Positions 32,452-43,616 of a stretch of DNA of 64,000 nucleotides are shown piece after piece. This DNA is from Coniochaeta sp. PMI_546 (taxonomy: Eukaryota > Ascomycota > Sordariomycetes > Coniochaetales > Coniochaetaceae). A program made the translations under genes and the position numbers. The stretch spans positions 3,543,277 to 3,607,276 of the forward strand of contig MU271143.1 in NCBI GenBank assembly GCA_021432605.1, read 5' to 3'. Positions within the stretch are counted from its first letter, which is position 1. The number at the start of each line of letters is the position of its first letter. The notes beneath the pieces were generated by a model. It searched no databases. It had not been told where the DNA came from and saw only the letters and a program-made list of their open reading frames with translations.

Positions 32452-33655
32452 ACTGGCGACGAAGCACGGTTTCGGCCCTGTCCAGCTTCATCAGACACCA
32501 AGATGATATCTCCGCAAACAAATGTGCTCAGCGGTACTTTGAGACCGATTTGTAGCAGCTAGGATCGCTAGGAGTATTGGTAGTGCTATTGATTGAATCT
32601 AGGCCGATAGGAAACCCGCACCGGTTCTGGCATGTTGTGGCTTTGCCCTTTGCTTTCTTTCTGCTTTTCACCTGGTGTCTGCGTCCAACTCAGATCTTAG
32701 TCCTAGGACTCTGTTCGCGTCTGTCGGGATTGCAAGGTGTACACGGAAGTTCTGGTATGAAGTGGAACTCGGTTTGGTCAGCGGTGGCGGCTGCTGTCAC
32801 AGTCACATCATCAATCCGCTTCGGGCTGGGGCCAAGCGGTCAAGACAACGTGAGATCCAAGCCCAACCACACACCGTTAAAACAAAATATCGGGTATACA
32901 CTTGTAAATGGCTCAATGACAGATGAAACAAATCGAGCGGATCGTGAGTGGGACAAGTGTGCAGGCACGCGAGGTATAAAGAGCTCAGCTTCACCACATT
33001 CGACGTTTATGACGTGGTTTGTGTCTTACCCTTCTCAGTAATCCATAATCTGGTAGTGTACAGTGGCAGTAGTGGTTTCAAGCACGCTGTTTGACCAAAG
33101 TGGAGGTGGCACAAGACGGTTGGATCCCTGCCTCTCTAGTCTCAACTGTGTATACTTCGTTCACATTCACAGGAGGAAGGATGGTCAGCGCTCCCATGCC
33201 ACTGGGCTATCATGATGTCTGACGCTCCCAACAATTCCAACCAACAAACAGACATCTATGTCTAGCTGCATTTCATCTTATCATCTTCGGTCCAAGGAAA
33301 AGCTCTGATCTGGTGACTTTCCTTCTGCATGGATGTACATACAGATTATGCACGAAGATCCGCTTCCAGGGACAAAGTCCCGAGCCCCGCTTGAAGACAA
33401 AGCGCCTCCCCACTTAAGTGGACCCCGCCTCGCCCAGCTGATCTCTTCACCGCCTTACATGAAGAGACTAAAGAGCAACGAGGAATTCAGCTTGCATCGT
33501 TCAGCCGGCAGAAAAGATAAAAATTACGGACGCTAGGATACACCACCGACCTAGGAGTTGAGACCATTAACAACCTATAGAAGTCTGTGGACATACGACC
33601 AAGACGTAAGTTGTATACACACAAGCATACGATCCCCACGAAAAACACCACAAAC
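32452..33655. other. Divergent intergenic region between the ATOS-family gene and FYV7
   Basis: 1.2 kb holding both promoters. Open frames such as 32577-33041 (+) start at GTG and have no motif. An AC-rich leader with CACAAAC precedes the FYV7 ATG. No gene is called. Confidence 0.5.
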
Positions 33656-34351
33656 ATGTCCTCAACCAAACGCCCCGCGGACTCATCCGCCGCCTCCTCT
33701 TCAGAGCCAGCGCCCAAAAAGCCCCGAGTGGGCGGCTTCCGCGTCCCCGCGCCCGCAAACCTGCCCGACGGGCCGTGGCGGCGCAAGGCAGTCAAGATCA
33801 AGCAGGAGCTCATCGTCAAGTCCAAGATCAAGAAGGAGTACGCCAAGGTCAAGGCCAAGGTCCAGGAACAGCAGCCGATCAAGACGAAGGACATCTTTGC
33901 CCAGACGACAGAGGAAGAGGATGATCAGCAAGAAATCCAGCAAGGAGACGAGAAGAAGGTGGAAGAGCAGCCAGAACCTGAAATCCATCCGGATAGGATC
34001 GCTATGCTCGACGCGGACGAACAGCCAGACCTGCCCGAGGACGTGAACGGGTTCAGATCACGACCAGATGCAGAGCAGGCGAGGAAAAGGGACCGCAGGA
34101 GACAGCAGAGGAAACCGGGGTACTTTGAGAAGGAGCTCGCGGAGGCGGAGCGGAAGAAGGCCGAGGCCGAGGCGCGGGCTGCGGAACGGGAGAGGAGGCA
34201 GAAGGAGCGCGAGAAGGCGATCAAGGAGCGGGAGAGACATCGGAGGATTATGGCTAAGGCGAGGTCGGGTGGGAGGGATGGCAAGAGGAAGTTGGGGAAG
34301 GAGAGTATCGTTATGTTGGATCGGGTGAAGAGGCTTGTTGGGCAAAAGTGA
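33656..34351 (+). CDS. FYV7: rRNA-processing protein Fyv7
   Basis: Single exon, 231 residues, highly charged. The start ATG 33656 (MSSTKRPADSSAASSSEPAPKK) lies in an AAAC leader context. The family blocks are WRRKAVKIKQELIVKSKIKK near the N-terminus and, toward the C-terminus, KRDRRRQQRKPGYFEKELAE, a long Lys/Glu/Arg helix, then RIMAKARSGG and GKESIVMLDRVKRLVG. Fyv7 is a nucleolar protein needed for early pre-rRNA cleavages that yield 18S rRNA in yeast. The length is larger than yeast Fyv7 (about 150 residues) because of an acidic Glu/Gln-rich insert in the middle, common in filamentous fungi. Confidence 0.85.
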   Translation: MSSTKRPADSSAASSSEPAPKKPRVGGFRVPAPANLPDGPWRRKAVKIKQELIVKSKIKKEYAKVKAKVQEQQPIKTKDIFAQTTEEEDDQQEIQQGDEKKVEEQPEPEIHPDRIAMLDADEQPDLPEDVNGFRSRPDAEQARKRDRRRQQRKPGYFEKELAEAERKKAEAEARAAERERRQKEREKAIKERERHRRIMAKARSGGRDGKRKLGKESIVMLDRVKRLVGQK

Positions 34352-35267
34352 GGTGTGAAGGTCATGTTTGAAGAAAAAGGGAAGGAGGGGGTCCCTGCAG
34401 ACGACCATCGTCTCGTCGTCGGCTTGCAGAACTCAGAAGCGGCCATTTTGTACATATAAATCACAAATAAAGACTGCGGAGCCCGGCTAGTGCCTCTGAC
34501 ACTGCTCGTTGCATTCGGCAAAGCTACTGCTATAGTATCCCTCGAGTGTAGAAGCAGGTTGAATATTGACTGTCTCTAACGAGGGGGTATAGACAAGAGC
34601 AAATGTCCCACACACCCTATATCATCACACAAGCGGCATCCGAACCCATTCTAGTCCTGCCGTGGACACAGCGAACTCGCTCATCAACGAACTCGATTGA
34701 TGAGTCCGGCACCTCAGAAGGCAAACGCAAGAACGAAGAAGCCCACAGCAGCAAATGCTCCAATGCCATGCACCCGCTGAAAGCGAGTAATCCAGATGAA
34801 ACCAAGCCCGAGAACCCGGGGAACGTCATTAAAGTTCCGTAACGAAAAAAAGGAAAACAAAAAAAGATCAAGGAGACTCGTGAATTGTTGAATGCAAAGC
34901 TCAAGTCAAAGCCAAATGAGTCCTTCCCAAAAGTGCCAAAGTGATGCCCGTTTCACCAAGGGGAACGAGCAACGAGACCCTGGTGACACTGAACAGGCTC
35001 CTGAGTGGAGGGAGAGGAATAAGCAAGCAAAGATCTCTCCTATGACACTTATGACACCCTTCATGGTGTCCAAGTCTGCAATAACGCCTCAGGTCGCTTT
35101 GCGGCGGATCCGGTCTCAGTATATACATCGAGAGAAGGCTTTGGGTTTGTGTTTGTGGATGGGTTGTACGAGTTCCTAGCTCGCTCGTTCAGGTGCGCGA
35201 GGCGGTGGGAGTGAAGACGGTGGGAGTGGTGGCGCGTAAGACGCCGAGAAACCGAGGATTGTGCTTT
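34352..35267. other. Intergenic region, convergent 3' flanks of FYV7 and the LIM-RhoGAP
   Basis: 916 bp. Two overlapping opposite-strand frames (34603-34842 plus, 34617-34904 minus) mirror one another, have no motif and sit in probable 3' UTR, so neither is called. Confidence 0.5.
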
Positions 35268-38200
35268 CTAAGCATCGGAGAAGATGGTGTCGCTGTGCTC
35301 GATGATGTATTGCACCGCAATATTCTTCGAGTGCATGTCCGTCATCTCCTTTTCAATGCTCTGGTCTCTCATGATGGTAGGCGCAAACACCACTGCCAGG
35401 TTCTTCGGTGACATCTGCCAAGGTGTTAGTTTTGCGCAGTTAGGGTTTCCGAATCAAGGAATGCATACCAAGTTCTCCCGTTCTCTGCTAGCGACACGAG
35501 CTAGATGGAACATGAGGAATTCCAAGCAGTCACGATGCTTCTGCGGAAGCGCATTCACCGTCTTACGCAGATGATCGCACCGCTCAGTATCATTTTGGAT
35601 CGCTGCATCTTGTTAGTATGTGAGTCTGCGCAACACCAGTCCAGCGTCACGTACCGTTGGATTCCAATATCCGCTCATAGACGTCGAATGTGAGGAGAGG
35701 AATGGGCAGCTTGCGGAAGTACTGCTTCAGCACGCTTGTGACCGCCGTGATGTCAATGCTTGGGTCCGAGATGTCAAAGTCCTCGCTCTTATCGAAGCCT
35801 TCTTGCACCATCTTGACCTGTGAGTTCCCGCCAGTCTTGCGGTAGATGCCTTCGACATCCATGCCTCTCAGCTCCACCTCTTCGATGCAGCGGGTCACCA
35901 CGCTCGGAATCTGGCGTCGCTCGTAGTCGGCTCTCTCTACCAGGTCAGAGCCGAAAAGAGTGGTCGGCGCTTCAGCGATGGTCGTCGGAACAGAGCCTGA
36001 CATGTTGATCGCGTTCATCGTCCTGGGTGGCTTGGTCTTGCTGCCACCAAAGAAGCCGAACCCCTTCCCAGCGGTTTCGCTCGGCATCCGGTTCTGCCCG
36101 TTGGGGCCTTGAGTTACGGGGGAGTCCACTTGAGACACGGTCATGTTGTATGGCAGGCCGATGTTCTCGCCTGCCAGGCCAGGATGGCGGTGTTGCGGCT
36201 GGTCTGGTCCTTGGAATGCCACGGCAGCGCGATTGATACCCTTCGTGATGCCACTTGCCACTTTGCTGCCGCCTTTCTTCCAGTTGAACTTCCTAACCTG
36301 TCCCTTCCGAATATTGACAACCGTGGGCCCTTCCAGGACGGGGTCCTCATCGGTGCCCACCAAGGTATGCGCGGTCTGTAGACTAGAAGAATCAAGGTTG
36401 ACCGACGCATTCGACGCTCCCTTGGCATGATGGCTGTAGATGCCGAGACCGTTTGGCGATTTCAGTTCAGAGCCAATCTGGGATTTGAACCTCTCTTGGA
36501 TCTGGTGCGTCAGGTCATTGTTGAGGTCGGCTAGCTGGGCGTTCTTAGACGAGAGCTGCTCGAATTCGAGGAGGGCACGGTCGCGGTCGGCGATGGCCTG
36601 GTTCTTTTCTTCCATCAAGTCGTCTCTCTCAGCAAGAAGCTCCTCAATCGAAGCAGACATTGACTGCTTGACTTTGTCGAGCTTCTGGACAAACTCCTTG
36701 ATGGCAGAGTCCTCCAATTCACGCGGGTCGATGGGCTGCTTTGTCTCTTTGGCGCGCTCAACATACCCAGCAAGAACCTCTAGCTGTCTGATCATAATCT
36801 CGGTTTGCGTATCCAATACCGAAACCGTCTTACGCTTCTCAATGAGTTTCTTGTTGAGGTTCTTGAGGTCCTTCTCAGTGTTGAACTGGCGTTCCAGTTC
36901 TGCAACTCTTTGTTCAGAGTTGCGTAGCTGCCTCTTAAGGAAAATCGGGTCATCATGCGTGGCACCAGATAGGGAAATTGGGCTGCTAATTTCATGGCCG
37001 TGTCCGCCGTTGGATTCTTCAGTGATGGGGGTCTTCGGCCAGCGCGGCGAGCCCGTCATCCTCGTCGTCTCGCTCACACTCCTACTGTGGCCGATGCGGG
37101 GGATGTGGTGATTGTTGCTAGACTCAGTGCTGTTGTTCCGCCCGTGCCTCACTGCATTTGACACGCGTCGCAGAATCGACGACGAGCCTTCGTCAGTGCC
37201 CAGGATGCGGGCCATGTCCTCATCCATACTAAAATCTCCGCCCGCACTCCACCGGGGGAGTTTGGGTGACAGCTTGGGTGTAGCCGGGTCAGACGAAGAC
37301 TTGGAATGGCTGACTGACTCCTTAGCAGATTGCGATGGCACTTGTGGAGGCGCTCTTGGTTGCATGTACGTATCGCTGAGCTTTTGCTCGGGAGGCGGTG
37401 GTCGGGGCAAATGTTGAGGGGCTACATTAGAATCATCAGCATCAGAGGATCGTGCAGCTTTAGCCTTGCTGTCGACTACGGCTACAGTCAGTAAATAGGA
37501 ATTGACGCTATTTGGAAAGAAAAACACGTAATCTTACCATTTCGAGAGGCCGACGAGGGCAACTCTTTTCTCGGAATTGTGTTGGACGAGTTAGACGACT
37601 CGAGAGAAGGGCGAACTTCACGTTCATCCTTGCCGCGGGAATCCAGAGAATTTCGCGGCGCAGTGTCCTTTTCAGGGGCACCCAGTAGTGGAGGAGAATC
37701 GGACTTCGTCGATGTAGTCGGTAACTCTTTGTTTCGTTGGAGTGGAAGTTTGTTGGGCGACCCCGTGTCAGGGGTGATGTTGCTCGACTGCGAGTTGGCC
37801 CGACTGCTGACCAGCTTTTTACTCTTTGGCGCCTCCTGCAACTTGAACTCCTCGGCAGGAGACGCAACGTTGCCAGTCGAGGCTTTCCTGTCGTCATTTA
37901 CGATGGGAGAAGCTTTTGGCAGTCCATTTTGTCGCTTCGAAAGCTTGCGTGTTGGCCGTTCTGGCTGTGGACTTTCATGGTCGGCTGACGATGTTCTCCC
38001 TTTCTCCTGAAACTTCTCCTGAAAAGCAATGTGCGGCGTCGACGCTTGAGAATCAGACTTGATCTCATTCGTCTTTGGGACACTGAAGTAGTCTTTGTTA
38101 TCCTTTGCCTTCCTGCTTGGGTCTGTAGGTGTCCCTGAGGCGGACCTCGATGTGACCGATGGCGCCGGTGTCGGGTCTAGAGCCACGGGGATGAAGAAGC

Positions 38201-39160
38201 TGTCTCCATCGCCACCGAGGACGTCTCCCGATATTATCGAAGAATTGCGGTTGTTTCGATAATTTTGTGTCGGAGGTGCTAGTGAGGGCTCCTTAATCGT
38301 CTCCTGAGTCCGGTCAGATGGTCGTTCGGGGGATCGTGAAGGTCTCGAGCTGCTCCGCGACGACGAGTCGTTCAGGGTATATGCCGCACGCGGACGAGGA
38401 GACAGCTCGGTCGGCATGTCAGAGTCGGGGCTGACCTTCTCGTTGGAGAAGGCATTGGGGGGAATCGCGTTCGGTGGCAAAGCGGGAAGCGACTTGTCCT
38501 TGATCATGGGCGAGCCGTCTTTCTCTCGTGCTTTGGCCTGCGCAGCAGCTTTCGACTTCTTCCGCCTTCTTGCCATCAACGACTCATGGCAGCTCATACA
38601 AAAGATGCCTTGCGAAGTCCGAGCATATCGGAGGTTCTCAATCTTCCGCTTACAATTCCTACACCGAAAGCAGGTAGCACAGAACGCCTGATCGCCGGTC
38701 AAGATGGCCAGATCCTCAATCTTATTGCCACAGGCGTTGCAGCTGTATGTGCAATTGTTGCATATCAGCGAACCATCGCCAAGTAGAAGGAGATTCGCAT
38801 CGGAATCGAGCAGGGTGTTGCATGTGTTACACCGAAAGCAGTCGAGATGCCATCGAAGGCCAGCTAGCACGGTGTTAGTCATATGTAACATATTGGCAAT
38901 CATCAGAAGTCGGTCGGCCGTGCTGCGACATATGGACCACGGAAGGGGATCGTCGTCGGTACGAGGCTACTCACAAAGCTCGAATGCCTTGCCCTCTTCC
39001 AGAATCTGGAATGGTGGAAATATCAGTTAGCTTAAGGCGTCTTTCGGCTTCTAACAGCCAGTTCAATCATCCTGACGACGAAGGACGAGCGTACCTCTCC
39101 ACACCCCTTACACGGGAAGACATCCTCGGTGTCGACCGGTCCGTCCAGGTAGTCGTCCAT
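35268..39160 (-). CDS. RGA1: LIM-domain Rho GTPase-activating protein (Rga1-like)
   Basis: Six exons (39160-39095, 39005-38975, 38863-37538, 37481-35655, 35602-35469, 35414-35268) encode about 1,176 residues. LIM1 begins in the first two tiny exons (FPCKGCGE, ILEEGKAFEL) and continues WHLDCFRCNTCNTLL. LIM2 has YSCNACGNKIEDLAIL, FRCRNCKRKI and GIFCMSCHESLMARRRKKSK. A long Ser/Pro linker and a coiled coil near 670-820 follow. The RhoGAP domain (about 985-1170) contains the arginine finger in GIYRKTGG, LKQYFRKLPIPLL, and FHLARVASRERENLMSPKNL, joined across introns 4 and 5. It inactivates Cdc42/Rho GTPases in polarity and septation. The intron at 35603-35654 has a perfect TACTAAC. The acceptor of exon 4 is ambiguous by 6 nt (37481 or 37475), both in frame. 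Confidence 0.93.
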
Positions 39161-42100
39161 GGCCGGGAGGTTGACAACGCAGGTCAAATGGTCAACAAGG
39201 GTATCACAGGTCGTTAAGAGTTATGGAGGTGGAAACCGTCATGAAAGAGATAAGGGGTTGATCGATGGCCGCGCTGAAACACACATTGAACCCAGAAAGG
39301 CTCGAGGATCTTGACAATGTACTGGTAGTGATCGCTGGGCCAAAGGGGCACGAGAAAGGCCACGGTCTTGAGAACGTCTTCACAGAGTCGAGTCGACCCC
39401 GCGAATCAGTCTGAAAGGATATCCGATATCGACCTTTGATAGTCCGCAATGGCGACCGACAGGACAATGATCGGCAGGCGTTGTGATAGTCCGATCTCGA
39501 GGTTGATCGGTAGTTGCATCAAGGACGTCTGCTGAAATGGCTTGGTCCTGAAGAAGTGTATTGGAGTTCTGGGGGTTGCTGCTGTGGATTCAACGTGGCT
39601 TGGAGGTGTTCGGTCCAATTGGTCAGTGCGGCAAATGCTGGGATGTTCCAGAGCAGGTGGGCTGCAAATCTGTGGAGAGCAACTGTCTGTGGTCTGAAGC
39701 AGGGAGTCCCTGTCGCTCCTACTGGAGTAATGTCACAGTGGAAGAAAGCTGAGGCCCTTCATTCATATCAACGTCTGGCCCGACACTGTAGGAATTCTAC
39801 AAGATCGTGTTCACTACGAGAGGAGATTACCCCTAGAGACAAAGACAGACGGCAGGTAATGCGGTGATGCAACAATAGCAACCAAGAACTGTAAAGAATG
39901 TTCAAGTTCTTCATCAACTCACGCGTCTCATGCGTGGGCACGAGTACAGAACTGGATTTTTGTGGATTTCGGATTCATTTAAGTGCAGGGGTGCAGCCGA
40001 GAGAGGGTTCCACAGCCCAAGGTTTAACATCTTCACCTCGTTCGGCAAGGGGCCAGGGGGCAAGGGGCAAGTGATTCTGTCGCTCATGTTGCACTTTTGC
40101 TTGTCATCGCACATACGTTAAGTCAACTCAACTTCGAAACTAACACCCCAATGTCGATATCCCACATGTAATGAAAGCTCTTTGTCAGAAAGGCAAGGCA
40201 AGTACCGCTATGGTTCCCGAGACACTTCTACCACCTTTGGCACAACGGCGGACCTCAACAACTCCTCGTGACGACCAGTTGCTACGAAGACATCTCTGGA
40301 CCTCTACGCGGTACTTCAGCTGATGTCACAAGTCAGGTACGAGCATGTCAGAGAAAAGGTGCGTAAGATTCGCCGGACAAATCACAGTCAAGTGGCAATA
40401 GCTCGACCTGACTGGCTACTGAGTGTTGAGTCTAGTGCGAGCTCGACCACGAGGGGAAGAGGGTGGACGCAGTAACTGGGTATCCGTGCACGGCATCTAA
40501 CTAGACTCTAGTTACACGCTTATTGAGCCACGGCTTCCGATCGTTGACAATGTTATTCCTCTGCCCGGTGGTCTCTTATAAAGTGTTAGTTAGTAGGTTT
40601 CCACCTCAACGTCGTCTGACCATCATCTAGGCCTAGGATTGCACTCGGTTCCTGCTCACCACTAAGCACCACAGCTCAGCTTACTCACGAGGGTCATCGC
40701 GCGATCGCCAGTGAGCCGTCATGGCACGGTCCGTCCAGCCCGAGAACTCGATTGTTGTAATCGGGTCAGCCGCGAGGAAGGTGTGCTCACTTTTCTTTTC
40801 GGGCAAGCAGCATTGACACCTTCGAAGAATGGAGGGTATAATACGTTAGACTTAGGTGCTGGCCTTGCGTATGTGCGCATTCCAGCAAAAGCCAGCCGCA
40901 TCGAAGCGTGCATGTGTGTGTGTGTATGTTCAAGGCTGAACCGGGATATCCAAAACTGCCAGGCTCCTAGAACTCGGAGACGGCTGGGACTCAGAGACTG
41001 CAACCCATCACGGATGCACCGTCTGTGCTGCGCTTTGATCGATACCATTCCCGGTTGCTCAAGCACCAAGCGCGGCTATGTACAGGCCATGGTCGCGGCT
41101 AGCATGATGTCTTCCCTACCAAGGCAGGAGTGCCTCACCACATCGCTATCAGCCGTACATCCTGCCCAGCGATATCAAAGATAGAGTTGCAGCATCCAGG
41201 GCTAGAATGCAGTCATGCGTGCTTTACGCAGTGCTCATTGGACACATTGGAGGCGTGGACACCACTATACAAGGAGTCCACACATGTATGTTCAGCGAAG
41301 CCGTTCGCCCCAAATTCCACTGGGAGCCAAATGTTATATGCTGGTGTCGTACCACAACCTTGCCTGCCACCGAAAAAGCAAGTACCAGCGACTGTTTCAT
41401 CTAAATTGGCCAGCCAAAAGGCCAACAAAAGGGGGACCTGCAGCCATGTCGCATGCTTCTAGCGAGAACTAGGCTGAAGATTATCCGCATAATCTACAAA
41501 CATCCATGCTGGCGATCCTCCGTTCCCGCGAAACGACCGTGTGTTCGCCAGGAGGACTGTGGCATTTCCCCAGCATCCAGCAGATCCCGAAAATCTCCCT
41601 CCAAGGAAGCCCCAGAAGACTCCTCTTAACCTCTGTGCGCCTGGTTTCTGCTGTAGACGTACTGGGCAAGTGACGGTGAGCACGAATATCGCGCTCGTGT
41701 TTCATATCTTTCGATGGAAGAAGTACAGGGATCAAGGCCGCTCCTCCCGCCATGCATGAGACCCCACAGCACGCCGTTCAGGGGAATGTGTTACGTGCCG
41801 AGGATTGCTACGTACCTCGTACTCACCGTGCTTACCTTATTCAAGGGATCTTTTTTCTCGGGTCCGGATTCTTTCCTTCGCACCTCAGATTATGCGCAGG
41901 AGGCGGCGTAGCACATCATATACTAGATTTTATCGTGCCTAGTGTATGTGCAGGCGCTTCCGGAACAAGGAACCTTTTGACCGGTTGTTGGCTCTCCACG
42001 TGTAAAGCTGATATCCAACGGCTCCAGACACTACAGCAAGCCAAGCAACATGATGCTGCAGCCTCCGCTTTTCCCCTGAGGACTGCTTCAGCTTCCATGC

Positions 42101-43616
42101 CTGCCAACGGTTTTAGGCTGCTATATAACTATTTTCGTGGGAGAAGTACACCACGTCCAGCACCCATGCGAAACACGCGCGCATCTCCCGTCATCGGCCC
42201 TTCAATTTCCTTTCCGGGTATGAAGTATCGCCTGGTGATGATTTCGTCGCGGGCAAATGCCAGAACTGGCATCTCTCGGATGTCGGCAGCGAGCTATGGA
42301 AACAAAGAGGAAGGAAGCGTGCGTGACTCAAGAAGCTACCTAACATCTGGTCCGCAATGTTTCACTTTAGTGCATGGCCCGTTCCACAAACTGGTCGGAT
42401 ACTTCCGAATGTCATTGTTGGGTGTTGGAATAATACACTCACCAAAAGGAATGTCAACTACTTAACGTCGGAACAAAGTCTCAAGCTAGCACTGGCGGTA
42501 TATGAGCTCTCAGTATTCACTGGGGGTCGTAATCCCTGGAAGGCACTAAAGAGCCACCCAACGGTGCCGCCGGTGCCGTTTCGAATGGGACCCCTAGAGC
42601 ACTCGGTCGAACCTTTGGAATGGGACACAGGCAGACAGGCTCTTGATTTTCAGGGTCGCTGGCGGAGCCTCGCAGTGCGCATCTTTACCCCATTCTGTGC
42701 GCTAGAACATAGTCTAGCAAGGATGAGGAGAGGGGACAACATCTTCATCACCGCCTGTTCCTGATCCAGGAATAGTTACGAAGTGCCAACCTCTCGTGTT
42801 TACTTCGGCCAGATCACACGTAGCAGCCAGACCTTACCTTGCGATCTTCCACTTCCATGGTAGACTTGATTGACGGACGCGGTCCAACTTGTCCTCCCGA
42901 GACACCAATTACGCGGTGCCTTTGTGCATGCACCTTTCCGTAGCGGCCAGATGAACAGGTAAGACAAAATATATAGTCGCTACTATATCGTCCAATTCTC
43001 CGAGTGGCCGCGCTCGAATGCCGTGGCCCCGCGCGGGTCAGTCAATCCAAGACATGTGCTTCGCTGTCCTCACTGGTCCTGCTGGTCTTCGTCATCGATG
43101 CGGGTGGCGGGCAGGGCAGCGAGACATGCGTCGACGCTGGCCGCGGGGCTGGGACAACGGCATTCCAGCACGGTGGGAATAATTTCGCTGTATTTTCATG
43201 GGTCCGGATTCCACATTGTCGGTAGTTGTGAGCAAATTGAGCATAAATAAGAGAAAAGTTGTCGAAACGGAAGCCAGGTCTACCTCTACTGACTGAAATG
43301 CTGTAGCAGACAAGAGATTGCTAGAAGCAGGCGAACACTCTAGAGATTGCCGAGTTATAGACCTCCAACACATAACTTGTTTGTGATGCTCTGTAGAAAG
43401 GTACGATGAGAATCATCAGGTCAAAATCTGCAAGCCCTTTTCACCCCGTAGGGCGAGTGCCATCAATGGAAGGTCAAGAAGGTATCATTACAAAACATAT
43501 CACAACACAATGCACATCAGACCCCAGTCCAAGCCAGACCGACGACCCTATAACCACAAAATACCAGAAACACCTTGCACCAGAATCCCAAGAAAAACCT
43601 CTCTCAACAACATAAC
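39161..43616. other. 4.5-kb stretch without a convincing protein gene
   Basis: The right-hand edge of the LIM-RhoGAP promoter is at 39.2 kb and the 3' flank of STU1 is at 43.6 kb. In between, open frames overlap on both strands (for example 41752-42465 plus, 237 codons from ATG) but show no domain or coherent splice structure. A minus-strand segment 42129-42293 is more protein-like and is discussed as a finding. A GT-rich tract lies near 40913-40928. Base composition is not RIP-like. Confidence 0.5.

Noticed and set aside
33587-33655. N-terminal extension of FYV7 and a 5S-rRNA-like ACATACGACCA at 33592
   Set aside because: The extension begins at GTG, not ATG. The match to the 5S start is 11 bases only and the following sequence is not 5S rRNA.
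41752-42465. 237-codon plus-strand ORF from ATG
   Set aside because: No domain, no regular amino-acid pattern, no promoter cue, and it overlaps a more protein-like minus-strand segment.
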